Positions 1 to 7,248 of a DNA stretch of 9,773 nt are shown piece after piece. Location: NCBI GenBank assembly GCA_025350445.1, contig JANXXV010000475.1:1-9773 (forward strand), read 5' to 3'. The translations under genes and the position numbers were made by a program. The DNA comes from Bryobacteraceae bacterium. GTDB lineage: Bacteria > Acidobacteriota > Terriglobia > Bryobacterales > Bryobacteraceae. A model generated the notes under the pieces. It made no database searches. It was not told the DNA's origin and was given only the letters and a program-made list of their open reading frames with translations. The first letter of the stretch is position 1. Each line of letters starts with the position of its first letter.

Positions 1-2
1 TG

Positions 3-482
3 GTGGAGCGCGGCGTCCGTATGGTGCAGGTGTTCACCGAAGGGAACGTCTGGGACCATCACAACGATCTTCGCAAAGGACTTTCCTACTGCTGCCAGAA
101 AACCGACAAGCCGATCGGAGCGTTGCTTTCGGACCTCAAGCAGCGGGGGCTGCTCGACAGCACTCTTATTGTTTGGGGCGGCGAGTTCGGCCGGCTACCC
201 ATCGCGCAGTCGCCCGGACCAACCGCGGGCCGCGACCATGGACCCGCCGGATTCTCCAGTTGGATGGCGGGCGGTGGTATCAAAGGCGGAACCGTCTACG
301 GGGCTACCGACGAAATCGGTTATAAAGCGGTGGAGAACCCGGTGAGCGTGCACGACTTCCACGCCACCATTCTGCATCTGCTGGGGATGGATCACCGGAA
401 GTTGGTGTTCCAGCGGGAAGGCCGCGGCGAGCGGATCACCGACGAGTATCCCGTAAACATCCTGACGAAGATTATTGCCTGA
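3..482 (+). CDS. DUF1501 family protein, C-terminal part (5' end outside window)
   Basis: This is the C-terminal 159 residues of a DUF1501 protein. The family belongs to the alkaline phosphatase/sulfatase-like fold and is usually exported; no reaction is firmly assigned. The reading frame is open to the window edge, so the GTG at position 3 is an internal Val codon and the true start lies upstream. Counting from that codon, visible family motifs are WDHH (17-20), the strand-loop VWGGEFGR (57-64), GRDHGP (77-82), a glycine-rich GGGIKGG (90-96), and HDFHATILHLLGMDH (117-131). The Asp/His pairs are in the places where this superfamily carries metal ligands. In acidobacteria and planctomycetes such genes normally follow a DUF1549/DUF1553 gene, which would be left of the window. 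The gene ends 8 bases before the convergent regulator gene. It belongs to a different subgroup from the DUF1501 protein at 5860-7248: the motifs match but the flanking residues and C-terminus differ. Confidence 0.88.
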   Translation: MERGVRMVQVFTEGNVWDHHNDLRKGLSYCCQKTDKPIGALLSDLKQRGLLDSTLIVWGGEFGRLPIAQSPGPTAGRDHGPAGFSSWMAGGGIKGGTVYGATDEIGYKAVENPVSVHDFHATILHLLGMDHRKLVFQREGRGERITDEYPVNILTKIIA

Positions 483-490
483 GTACGGAA

Positions 491-1303
491 CTAATTCGCG
501 GCCAGCACGATGGCCGATTCCGCCGCGTCCAGTGCCGGATTGGTGACGCGCAGTTCCAGTTCCTCGATGCGATCTTCGGAATACGCCTTATTCAGCACAA
601 GATGCTTCAACATCGCAGTTCGCGCCGCCCCCGGGTCTTCCTGGCGAATCGCGTTGAGAATCCGTTCGTGGTCGGCAATCACCGCGTCCCCGTTCACCTT
701 GTGGAAATACGCCAGCATCGCTTCATGGAGCACATGATGGACCAGGTCCTGAAACCATAGGAAGACTGAGTTTCCCGATGCCAGGGCGATGCGCCTGTGA
801 AACGCCGTGTCATGCTTTACGGTTTCCGCCGCGTCGTTCTTTGCCTCGCGCATCAAATTGAGATGCAGCGCAATCCGGTCAATGTCTTCCGGCGTGGCGC
901 GCATGGCGGCGCAGGCGGCGGCCTCGGCCTCCATCGCCCGGCGTGCCTCATACAACTCGAAGTAGGAAACGCCGCGCAGCGGGACCAGCAAATTCACAGG
1001 CTCGCGCAGAATCCTTTCGGCGGAATTCGACAGATAGTTGCCTGATCCCTGCCGCACCTCCAACACGCTCATCACTTGCAGACTCTTCAATGCCTGCCGC
1101 AGGGACGACCGCGAAACACCCAGCATCGCCGCCAGTTCCCGTTCCGGAGGAAGCCGTTCGCCGGGACGCAGGACACCCCGCAATACGCAATCCTTCAGGT
1201 GGAGCACAAGGCTTTCACTCAACCCCTGGCTGCGTATCGGCCCTAATTCCGCAGCGAGACGATTCAGCGTTTCAGTGCTTTCCGGTCTTTTGGTGCGAGC
1301 CAT
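491..1303 (-). CDS. GntR/FadR-subfamily transcriptional regulator (FCD domain)
   Basis: A 270-residue regulator that probably senses a small organic acid or a related metabolite and controls the divergent operon at 1531. An N-terminal winged helix covers about residues 28-92, with the GntR signature PGERLPPERELAAMLGVSR (47-65) followed by SLRQALKSLQ and the wing RQGSGNYL (84-91). The C-terminal FCD domain (about 115-240) is all-helical and shows the expected metal/ligand residues D165, H169, H212 and H234. The start was set at ATG 1303 because the product begins MARTKRPEST, a usual length for the family, but no good ribosome binding site precedes it. An in-frame ATG at 1354, with GGGAG 8 bases upstream, would add 17 residues, and a GTG at 1381 would add 26. 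The gene is convergent with the DUF1501 fragment and divergent from the SDR gene. The family is clear; the ligand is unknown. Confidence 0.9.
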   Translation of the reverse strand: MARTKRPESTETLNRLAAELGPIRSQGLSESLVLHLKDCVLRGVLRPGERLPPERELAAMLGVSRSSLRQALKSLQVMSVLEVRQGSGNYLSNSAERILREPVNLLVPLRGVSYFELYEARRAMEAEAAACAAMRATPEDIDRIALHLNLMREAKNDAAETVKHDTAFHRRIALASGNSVFLWFQDLVHHVLHEAMLAYFHKVNGDAVIADHERILNAIRQEDPGAARTAMLKHLVLNKAYSEDRIEELELRVTNPALDAAESAIVLAAN

Positions 1304-1425
1304 GATAATGGAGGAATCACTCTGAGCATACCAGAAAAGGGGCTTCAGCCGCATACGGACGGCTCCCTGCCCGGCTCTCACTCAGCCGAAGTTGCCTAAA
1401 TAGATAGTAATACAGCTTTCCACGC

Positions 1426-1454
1426 TTGACACCGGGTCTACACTTTGATACGTT
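1426..1454 (+). promoter_or_regulatory. Candidate sigma-70-type promoter of the SDR-hydrolase-DUF operon
   Basis: TTGACA (1426-1431), a perfect -35 match, is followed after exactly 17 bases by TACGTT (1449-1454), which keeps the first two and the last base of the -10 consensus. Transcription would start near 1461, leaving a leader of about 70 bases before the SDR start codon. The element lies in the 227-base gap between the divergent regulator and the operon. The -10 match is weak, so this is a prediction from spacing and the strong -35. No equally good promoter was found for the regulator in the other direction; TACTAT on the - strand at 1404-1409 is a possible -10 without a clear -35. Confidence 0.5.
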
Positions 1455-1465
1455 AGCCCTGTAAA

Positions 1466-1480
1466 ACTGGTACAACCAAT
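1466..1480. promoter_or_regulatory. Candidate FadR-subfamily operator, TGGT-N3-ACCA
   Basis: TGGTACAACCA at 1468-1478 is an interrupted palindrome with perfect 4-base arms around a 3-base centre. One further matching pair (A1466/T1480) follows a mismatch. FadR-subfamily regulators such as PdhR and LldR are known to bind TGGT-N-ACCA sites. This one lies between the FadR-type gene and its divergent neighbour, and just downstream of the predicted start of transcription near 1461, where a bound regulator would block RNA polymerase. Further AACCA half-sites occur at 1494-1498 and 1509-1513. That the neighbouring regulator binds here is inference. Confidence 0.5.
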
Positions 1481-1530
1481 AGTAATTAGTATAAACCAGA
1501 ATAGCAAGAACCAATACAAAGTGAGCATGG

Positions 1531-2319
1531 ATGAAGGTTGAATTAGCGCGAAGCGTGGCATTGGTCACCGGTGCGGGTGCGGGCATCGGGAAGGCGATCG
1601 CGAAGTCACTGGCAGCCAACGACGCGGTTGTCGCCGTCAACGACGTCGCGGCTACAGGCAAAACCACCGCGGACGAGATTCTCGCGTCCGGCGGAAAGGC
1701 AACCTTTATTCATTGCGATGTCTCCGACCGTTTCGGAGTCGAGCGGATGGTGGCTGACGTTACCCGTCAGTTTGGACGAATCGACATCCTGGTGAATAAT
1801 GCCGGCTGTGGAGCAAAACCGGAACACCGGCTGCCGGTACACGAATTCGATCATGACGAATGGCAGCGCCTGATCGATGTCGACCTTACATCGATATTCT
1901 ACTGTTGCCGGGCCGTATCGCCGGGGATGGTTGCGCGCCGTTCGGGAATCATTATCAATATCGCCTCCATTGTTGGACTTGTACCCATCCGGCGCCAGAT
2001 CGCTTACGCAGCCGCGAAGGCCGGAGTGATCAATTTCAGCCGGGCCGCTGCTTTGGAATTGGGTTCGTTTGGTATTCGCGTGAACGCCGTCGCCCCCGGT
2101 TCGACGCTGACGGCCGCCACGGAACCTATTTTTTACAATCCGGAAAAGAAAGCGCTGGCCGACAGTTTGATCAGCCACATTCCTCTTGGACGCCCCGGAA
2201 CACCGGAAGATATCGCCAATGCGGTACTCTTTCTTGCAGCGCCCGAGTCATCCTACATTACCGGCTCCGTGATCACAGTGGATGGCGGATGGACCGCCGG
2301 TTTCGCGCGCGATTGGTAA
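1531..2319 (+). CDS. SDR family oxidoreductase (classical, probably NAD(H)-dependent)
   Basis: A 262-residue cytosolic short-chain dehydrogenase/reductase, close to FabG-like proteins in length and layout, oxidising an alcohol or reducing a ketone with a nicotinamide cofactor. The cofactor motif TGAGAGIG is at 13-20. The acidic residue D38 at the end of the second strand suggests NAD(H) rather than NADP(H). CDVSD (62-66) and NNAG (89-92) follow. The catalytic residues are S146, Y159 and K163 (YAAAK), and the C-terminal VDGGW is at 250-254. The usual tetrad Asn in the VNL motif is replaced by Asp (V117-D118-L119). ATG 1531 is the only start after an in-frame stop at 1522-1524; the ribosome site (GTGAG) is weak. 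First gene of a four-gene operon; the hydrolase starts 6 bases after its stop. The substrate cannot be told; FabG proper is unlikely, because the neighbours are not lipid-synthesis genes. Confidence 0.9.
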   Translation: MKVELARSVALVTGAGAGIGKAIAKSLAANDAVVAVNDVAATGKTTADEILASGGKATFIHCDVSDRFGVERMVADVTRQFGRIDILVNNAGCGAKPEHRLPVHEFDHDEWQRLIDVDLTSIFYCCRAVSPGMVARRSGIIINIASIVGLVPIRRQIAYAAAKAGVINFSRAAALELGSFGIRVNAVAPGSTLTAATEPIFYNPEKKALADSLISHIPLGRPGTPEDIANAVLFLAAPESSYITGSVITVDGGWTAGFARDW

Positions 2320-2325
2320 CTCTAT

Positions 2326-4050
2326 ATGTCTCCGGTCCGCTCTATTTCGCTCCTTGTGGCCCTCCCGCTGTGTCTGTATTTCCCGGCACACGCCGACGAG
2401 GCGCTCCGCATTTCGAAACAGACCCTGCTGGCGCCCATGCGCGACGGAGTGCGGCTTGCGGCCGATGTCTATCTGCCGGAACCGGCGAAAAAGCGGCCGG
2501 TGCTGCTGATGCGCACCCCTTACAATAAGGCTCCAGTGGAAGCGTTAGCGCGGAGGTACGCGCAAGCCGGTTACTCCGTTGTGGTGCAGGATTGCCGCGG
2601 CAGATTTGCGTCGGAAGGCGTCTTCTTCCCTTATAACAATGAGGGACAGGATGGATTCGACACGCTCGAATGGATCGCTGCAAGTGCCTGGTCCGACGGT
2701 CGAACCGGTATGTGGGGCGCTTCCTATGTAGGCGCGGTGCAATGGCAAGCCGCGGCAGAGAAGGCGCCTGGCATTTCCGTTCTTGCGCCAACAGCCACCT
2801 GGAGCAGCTTCTATCGGAACGTATACCTGGGCGGAGCGGTGCGATTGGCTTTGATTGCGCAAGCGGCTGCGTCCACCATGCCTCCGCCGCCGGGCGTGAA
2901 ACCGCCGGCCAACTGGGCCGATACCCTGCTGCATCTGCCGTTGACCACCATGGAGCAAGCCATCGGTTGGCCGTTGCCCTGGCTAACCGGCATTCTTGCG
3001 CACCCCAATCCTGACGGATACTGGAAGCGTCTGGATATTACCCAGGAAATTGAAGCGATGGATCTTCCCGCTCAGCACATCGTAGGGTATTACGACTTCT
3101 TCAGCCGCGAGGAAGTAGGCAACTTTCAACGGATGAAGTCACGCCGCAGCCAGCAGTTGATTCTGGGGCCGTGGGACCACGGCACAATAGGAAAATCCAA
3201 GGTGGGTGATGTGGATTTCGGCACGGATGCGCAGATCGATCTGGCTGGTGAGAACCTCACCTGGTTCAATCGTTTCCTGCAAGCTGGTTCCCGGGACTTT
3301 CCCGCCGTTCGTTACTTCTCCATGGGCGACAACACCTGGCGCACGGCGCAAAGCTGGCCGCCGGAAAATTCCCAATCGACGTGGTTCTATCTGCATTCGG
3401 CAGGCAAAGCGAACACGCGGACGGGCGATGGCCGCCTGACTACGGAGCAGCCCACCGGTGCGGAACCTCCCGACAGTTTTCAGGCTGACCCGGCCGATCC
3501 GGCGCCCGCTATTCCGGCTAGTGCGGCGCATCCGAAATACTCGGCCATTTGGGGCCCGGTGGATCAGGGAGCAATCGCGGACCGTACGGATGTTCTGGTC
3601 TACTCGACCAAACCGATGATCAAGCCGCTTACTTTCGCCGGCCCCATCCGGGCTGAGTTGCAAGTTTCCGCCGATACCCCGGATGCCGATTGGGTGGTGA
3701 AAGTGGTGGACGTCCGGCCGGACGGATTCGCCCGGAATCTGGCGGTAGGGATTTTGCGCGGCAGCGCGCGCGAATCCGAGATCAATCGTAAGCCGATGGA
3801 GTCTGGCAAGACGTACAAGATCTCGGTCGATACCGGTTCCACCGCTGCCACCATACTTCCAGGCCACGCCCTGCGGGTGGACGTATCGGCCGCCTATTTT
3901 CCGTTGTTCGAGCGTAATGCAAACACCGGCGAAGGTCCCGCCGGCCGACGTACCCAGGTGGCGAGACAAACGATTCTTCACGGCCGTGCAACCATGTCCC
4001 GGATTCAGTTACCCGTCATCCCTCAGGATGGCGATCGCAGGAAACGATGA
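2326..4050 (+). CDS. Exported CocE/NonD-type alpha/beta hydrolase (X-Pro dipeptidyl-peptidase S15 superfamily)
   Basis: A 574-residue serine hydrolase of the family that includes cocaine esterase, glutaryl-7-ACA acylase and X-Pro dipeptidyl-peptidase; it cleaves ester or amide bonds. An N-terminal signal peptide with a hydrophobic run (about 6-20) ends at a likely AHA|DE cleavage site after residue 23, so the enzyme should act outside the cytoplasm. The catalytic domain begins with MRDGVRLAADVYLP (38-51). RTPYN (63-67) carries the Tyr expected for the oxyanion hole, GASYVG (131-136) carries nucleophile S133, GYYD (254-257) carries the acid D257, and GPWDH (281-285) carries H285. This order and spacing match the CocE triad. 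A C-terminal beta-sandwich (about 310-562) includes a Pro/Ala-rich stretch near 380-402. The gene has no clear ribosome site and starts 6 bases after the SDR stop; its stop overlaps the next start as ATGA, so coupled translation is likely. The true substrate is unknown. Confidence 0.9.
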   Translation: MSPVRSISLLVALPLCLYFPAHADEALRISKQTLLAPMRDGVRLAADVYLPEPAKKRPVLLMRTPYNKAPVEALARRYAQAGYSVVVQDCRGRFASEGVFFPYNNEGQDGFDTLEWIAASAWSDGRTGMWGASYVGAVQWQAAAEKAPGISVLAPTATWSSFYRNVYLGGAVRLALIAQAAASTMPPPPGVKPPANWADTLLHLPLTTMEQAIGWPLPWLTGILAHPNPDGYWKRLDITQEIEAMDLPAQHIVGYYDFFSREEVGNFQRMKSRRSQQLILGPWDHGTIGKSKVGDVDFGTDAQIDLAGENLTWFNRFLQAGSRDFPAVRYFSMGDNTWRTAQSWPPENSQSTWFYLHSAGKANTRTGDGRLTTEQPTGAEPPDSFQADPADPAPAIPASAAHPKYSAIWGPVDQGAIADRTDVLVYSTKPMIKPLTFAGPIRAELQVSADTPDADWVVKVVDVRPDGFARNLAVGILRGSARESEINRKPMESGKTYKISVDTGSTAATILPGHALRVDVSAAYFPLFERNANTGEGPAGRRTQVARQTILHGRATMSRIQLPVIPQDGDRRKR

Positions 4051-5852
4051 TGCTCCGATTTACTTTTGCAATTCTTATAGGCCTCATTTGCGCTGCCCCG
4101 CAGGGAATGCTCTTCGCGCAAGCCATGGGGAAGCATCCCCCCGATCCGCAATCCAAAATGGAGGAACTGAGCCGGCTGACCGCGAAGGCATCGCCAAGCG
4201 GCGCCCGCGCTGCCGTGCAGGTTGTCCCGGAGAAGAACTTCATCGACAGATTCATCTTCGATCGGATGAAGCGGGATAACATACCCCACGCCGGACTTTC
4301 CCCGGACACCGAATTTTTCCGGCGCATTCATCTCGACCTGACCGGACGGCTTCCAGACCCGGCGGCCATCCGCAAGTTCGTGGCCGACAAAGACCCGGCC
4401 AAGCGGGACAAGGTGATTGAAGAGCTGATGGCTACGAAGTTCGGCTTCCAACTGGCGAAGATTCAAACGCCTTTCCTGGACCGCTGGTCGTACTTTTTCG
4501 GAGAGCTGTTCCGCAACGGAACGGCCCAGCAAGGTACCGGGCGAAATGTGTTCCACGACTATCTGTACGACTCCTTGATGTTGAAAGTCCCCTACGATCA
4601 GTTGGTCACCGAGATGATCACCGCGAAGACGCGATCGAACTGGCAGGATGGACCGTCCAATCTGCTGGTCCGCGATCACGTAGACGGGGCCAAGGATGTG
4701 GAAGGAGTAAATAACGAAGACGGGTTCGATGAGATGGCAATCACCACTTCCCGCCTGTTCCTGGGCATCAATCTGGAATGCGTTTCCTGCCACGACGGCA
4801 AAGGCCATCTGGAGAAAATTAACACCGGCCTGGCGAAGATCAAGCGTGTGGAAATGTGGCGGCAGGCAAGTTTCTTCAGCAAAACACGCGTCTTCCGTCC
4901 CTATTCGATCTCGCAGGAGTTCGCCGTTCAGGATGACTATCCGGGCTACGATCTGTCATCGAAGAGCGTAGTCCGCATGCAGCGGTACAAGGCGGACATC
5001 AATCCCCGCTTCATCCTGACCGGCGAAGAGCCGCGGCCCGGAGAGAACTGGCGCGCCGCCTACGCCCGCATGCTTACGTCGCACCCGCAGTTCGCCCGGG
5101 CGACCGTCAATCTCATCTGGGCCGAGTTGATGGGTGTTGGAATTGTGGACCCTCCACTGGATTTCGATCTGGCAAAGCAGGACACGCAACCGAGTAACCC
5201 GGAACTTCTGGACGCACTGGCAAAAGACTTTGTCGAACACCGCTATGATCTGCGCTATCTGATCCAGACCATTGTGACGTCGAACGCGTATCAACTCTCA
5301 TCGGGATTCAATGGCGAATGGAAAGACAGCTACGCGCCGTACTTCGCCAGGCACTTCATCCGGCGCCTGTCGCCGGAGATGATCTGCGACGCCATTCAAC
5401 AGTCCACCGATGTTTTCGAAGAAATTCCAATCGCTGGCACGTCCATCAAAGTACAGCGCGTGATACAGACCCGGTCTCCGGAAGACTTAGGCGGCGCGAA
5501 GCTCAGATCGATGGTTCACCTGCTGACCAGCTTCGGACAGAATAACCGGGATAAGGGGGAGAAGGAAACCACCGGCTCCACCGTGCAGGCGTCCGTCCTG
5601 CTGAATAGTCCGTTCGTGAAGGAACGCATCAAGCCTGGCAGGCCAAACAGAATCGGCAAACTGATGCAGAGCGATCCTCCGAAGTCGAACGAAGAAATAG
5701 TGGACGAGATGTTTCTGGCGTTCCTGGCCCGCTGGCCGAATGCCGCCGAGAAAAAGACCGCGATCGAGAGTTTAGAAAAGTACCATGGCCAGGGCCTGGA
5801 AGACTTAGCCTGGGGGCTGATAAACAAAGTAGAGTTCGTGTTCAATTATTAG
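4047..5852 (+). CDS. Exported DUF1549/DUF1553 domain protein with a CxxCH motif
   Basis: A 601-residue protein of the family first noted in planctomycetes. A Sec signal peptide (MMLRFTFAILIGLICAAPQG, then LFAQA near 22-26) has no lipobox. DUF1549 spans roughly 63-280, with FRRIHLDLTGRLPDP (91-105) and C245-V-S-C-H249, a CxxCH motif that could bind haem c covalently. DUF1553 spans roughly 335-600, with FARATVNLIWAELMGVGIVD (349-368), NPELLDALAKDF (384-395), RRLSPEMICDAI (439-450) and the closing NKVEFVFNY. No PSCyt1-type cytochrome domain precedes DUF1549; the linker after the signal peptide has no Cys. The start overlaps the hydrolase stop by 4 bases, with AGGA 4 bases upstream of the ATG. 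Its usual partner, a DUF1501 protein, follows 7 bases after its stop. The family's molecular role is not established; a periplasmic complex with DUF1501 is inference from their constant pairing. Confidence 0.9.
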   Translation: MMLRFTFAILIGLICAAPQGMLFAQAMGKHPPDPQSKMEELSRLTAKASPSGARAAVQVVPEKNFIDRFIFDRMKRDNIPHAGLSPDTEFFRRIHLDLTGRLPDPAAIRKFVADKDPAKRDKVIEELMATKFGFQLAKIQTPFLDRWSYFFGELFRNGTAQQGTGRNVFHDYLYDSLMLKVPYDQLVTEMITAKTRSNWQDGPSNLLVRDHVDGAKDVEGVNNEDGFDEMAITTSRLFLGINLECVSCHDGKGHLEKINTGLAKIKRVEMWRQASFFSKTRVFRPYSISQEFAVQDDYPGYDLSSKSVVRMQRYKADINPRFILTGEEPRPGENWRAAYARMLTSHPQFARATVNLIWAELMGVGIVDPPLDFDLAKQDTQPSNPELLDALAKDFVEHRYDLRYLIQTIVTSNAYQLSSGFNGEWKDSYAPYFARHFIRRLSPEMICDAIQQSTDVFEEIPIAGTSIKVQRVIQTRSPEDLGGAKLRSMVHLLTSFGQNNRDKGEKETTGSTVQASVLLNSPFVKERIKPGRPNRIGKLMQSDPPKSNEEIVDEMFLAFLARWPNAAEKKTAIESLEKYHGQGLEDLAWGLINKVEFVFNY

Positions 5853-5859
5853 AGGGAAC

Positions 5860-7248
5860 ATGATTAGAATTCCACAAGCAATACCTGCTGTTTCGCGAAG
5901 AGCGTTCTTCCGCACGGGAATGGCCGGGGTCTCCGCATTCTATCTGGAGCCCATGCTGCGTCCGGTGAATGTGTATGCCACCGAAAAGGCAAAGCTGCGC
6001 GGAGCGGCGGAGTTCTGCATCTTCCTCTTCCTGAATGGAGGCGCCAGCCAACTGGACACCTTCGACCTGAAAGAAGGCCGCTGGACTCCGCCGGATTTCA
6101 AGGTGACAACGGTGAAACCGGGCATCGTACTGCCGGTCGGGCTCTTCCCGAATCTGGCGGCGCAAGTGGATCAACTGGCCTTTGTGCGGTCAGTGGAAGC
6201 TTGGGAAAGCGCCCATGCACGCGCGCAATATTACTTGCAGGTGGGCCACGGCTTCAGCCCGGCCCGCCGGAAAGAGATGCCGTCGATGGGCGCCGTGATC
6301 GCCTATGAAATGCAGGCAAAACGAAAGGACAGCGATTTCCTTCCACCCTTTGTGGCGATGAATTTCGGAAACTCGCAGGCGGGTCTGGTGCGCGAAGGGT
6401 TTCTTGATAGTAAGTATGGACCGCTCCCGCTGGATATGCAGCAAGGCAACGATTTCGTCGTTGCTCCGGAAGAAAAGAATATGTTTCACCGGCGCTGGGA
6501 GCTATTGCAGCGGTTGAACGCAGAGGCAACTACCGCGGCAAAGATGCCGCCCATCTACAGCGAATTTGGCGGATACGGCCGCAGCGCATTCGACATGATG
6601 AATTCCCCGAAGATTGCCGAAGCCCTTTCGTTGCCGGCGGCCGACCGGGTTCGTTACGGCGCATCGCCCTTAGGCGACGGTTGTATCCTGGCGCGAAACC
6701 TGGTGGCCTCGAACGCGGGAACGCGATTCGTCATGATTTCTCACAATGGCTGGGATCTTCACGCGGGAATGTACGATCCGAAGAATAAGGGGAATCACTA
6801 CGGACTGTGCCGCGAGCTGGACAATGCATTCTCCGCGCTGCTTACCGACTTGCGCAAGACACAGACACCCGATGGCGCGTCGCTTCTGGATAAGACCTTT
6901 ATCGTCTGCATGGGTGAATTCGGCCGCACCGGCGGCGACTTGAGTGTGAATAGCGGACGGGACCACAATCGCTTTGCGTCCACGGCGCTGTTTGCGGGCG
7001 CGGGTGTCAAGGGCGGTCGCATTCTGGGCGCCACCGACCCGAAGGGCGAGAAGGTGGTGGAATCCGGCTGGGCCGAGAAGCGGTCCATCTATACCGAAGA
7101 TGTAGTGGCGACGATCTATTCGCAATTGGGTATCGATTGGACCAAGAAGCTCGCCAATACACCTTCCGGAAGGGATTTCGAATATCTGGAGCCGATGTCC
7201 GGCACGGAGCTCATGAGTTTCAAGGAGATCTCACCGCTATTTTCGTGA
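5860..7248 (+). CDS. Tat-exported DUF1501 family protein
   Basis: A full-length 462-residue DUF1501 protein (alkaline phosphatase/sulfatase-like fold; no proven reaction). The N-terminus has a twin-arginine signal, S12-R-R-A-F-F17, followed by a short hydrophobic run, so it is probably exported folded, perhaps with bound metal. Family motifs are LFLNGGASQLDTFDLK (56-71, with D66), SHNGWDLHAG (294-303, with D299 and H301), VCMGEFGRTG (349-358), SGRDH (365-369, with D368 and H369), GAGVKGG (380-386), and YTEDVVATIYSQLGID (411-426) near the end. The Asp/His positions fit metal sites of the superfamily, but the nucleophile was not identified. ATG 5860 follows the DUF1549/DUF1553 stop by 7 bases, with AGAGGGA just ahead of it at close spacing. 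It is the last gene of the operon; the DNA beyond it has no clear terminator. It is a distant paralogue of the partial gene at the left edge. Confidence 0.92.
   Translation: MIRIPQAIPAVSRRAFFRTGMAGVSAFYLEPMLRPVNVYATEKAKLRGAAEFCIFLFLNGGASQLDTFDLKEGRWTPPDFKVTTVKPGIVLPVGLFPNLAAQVDQLAFVRSVEAWESAHARAQYYLQVGHGFSPARRKEMPSMGAVIAYEMQAKRKDSDFLPPFVAMNFGNSQAGLVREGFLDSKYGPLPLDMQQGNDFVVAPEEKNMFHRRWELLQRLNAEATTAAKMPPIYSEFGGYGRSAFDMMNSPKIAEALSLPAADRVRYGASPLGDGCILARNLVASNAGTRFVMISHNGWDLHAGMYDPKNKGNHYGLCRELDNAFSALLTDLRKTQTPDGASLLDKTFIVCMGEFGRTGGDLSVNSGRDHNRFASTALFAGAGVKGGRILGATDPKGEKVVESGWAEKRSIYTEDVVATIYSQLGIDWTKKLANTPSGRDFEYLEPMSGTELMSFKEISPLFS

Noticed and set aside
1527..1541. Upstream ATG overlapping the SDR start, opening a four-codon frame (MDEG)
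   Set aside because: Out of frame with the SDR and too short to call a leader peptide; overlap with the start could be chance.
1606..2178. - strand open frame (190 codons) opposite the SDR gene
   Set aside because: Antisense shadow of a gene with all SDR motifs; no domain recognised.
1860..2528. + strand open frame (222 codons) spanning the SDR-hydrolase junction
   Set aside because: Overlaps two real genes in another frame; low-complexity Arg/Cys-rich translation typical of a wrong frame.
3139..3981. Long - strand open frame (280 codons) opposite the hydrolase gene
   Set aside because: Arg/Gly-rich product without family features, antisense to a confirmed alpha/beta hydrolase.
4023..4808. 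Long - strand open frame (261 codons) opposite the DUF1549/1553 gene
   Set aside because: It lies wholly antisense to a gene with clear family motifs, has no recognisable domain of its own, and follows from the codon bias of GC-rich DNA.
5518..5857. Possible antisense gene or RNA at the end of the DUF1549/1553 gene
   Set aside because: The - strand frame here shows no family features, and no promoter or structured RNA could be seen.
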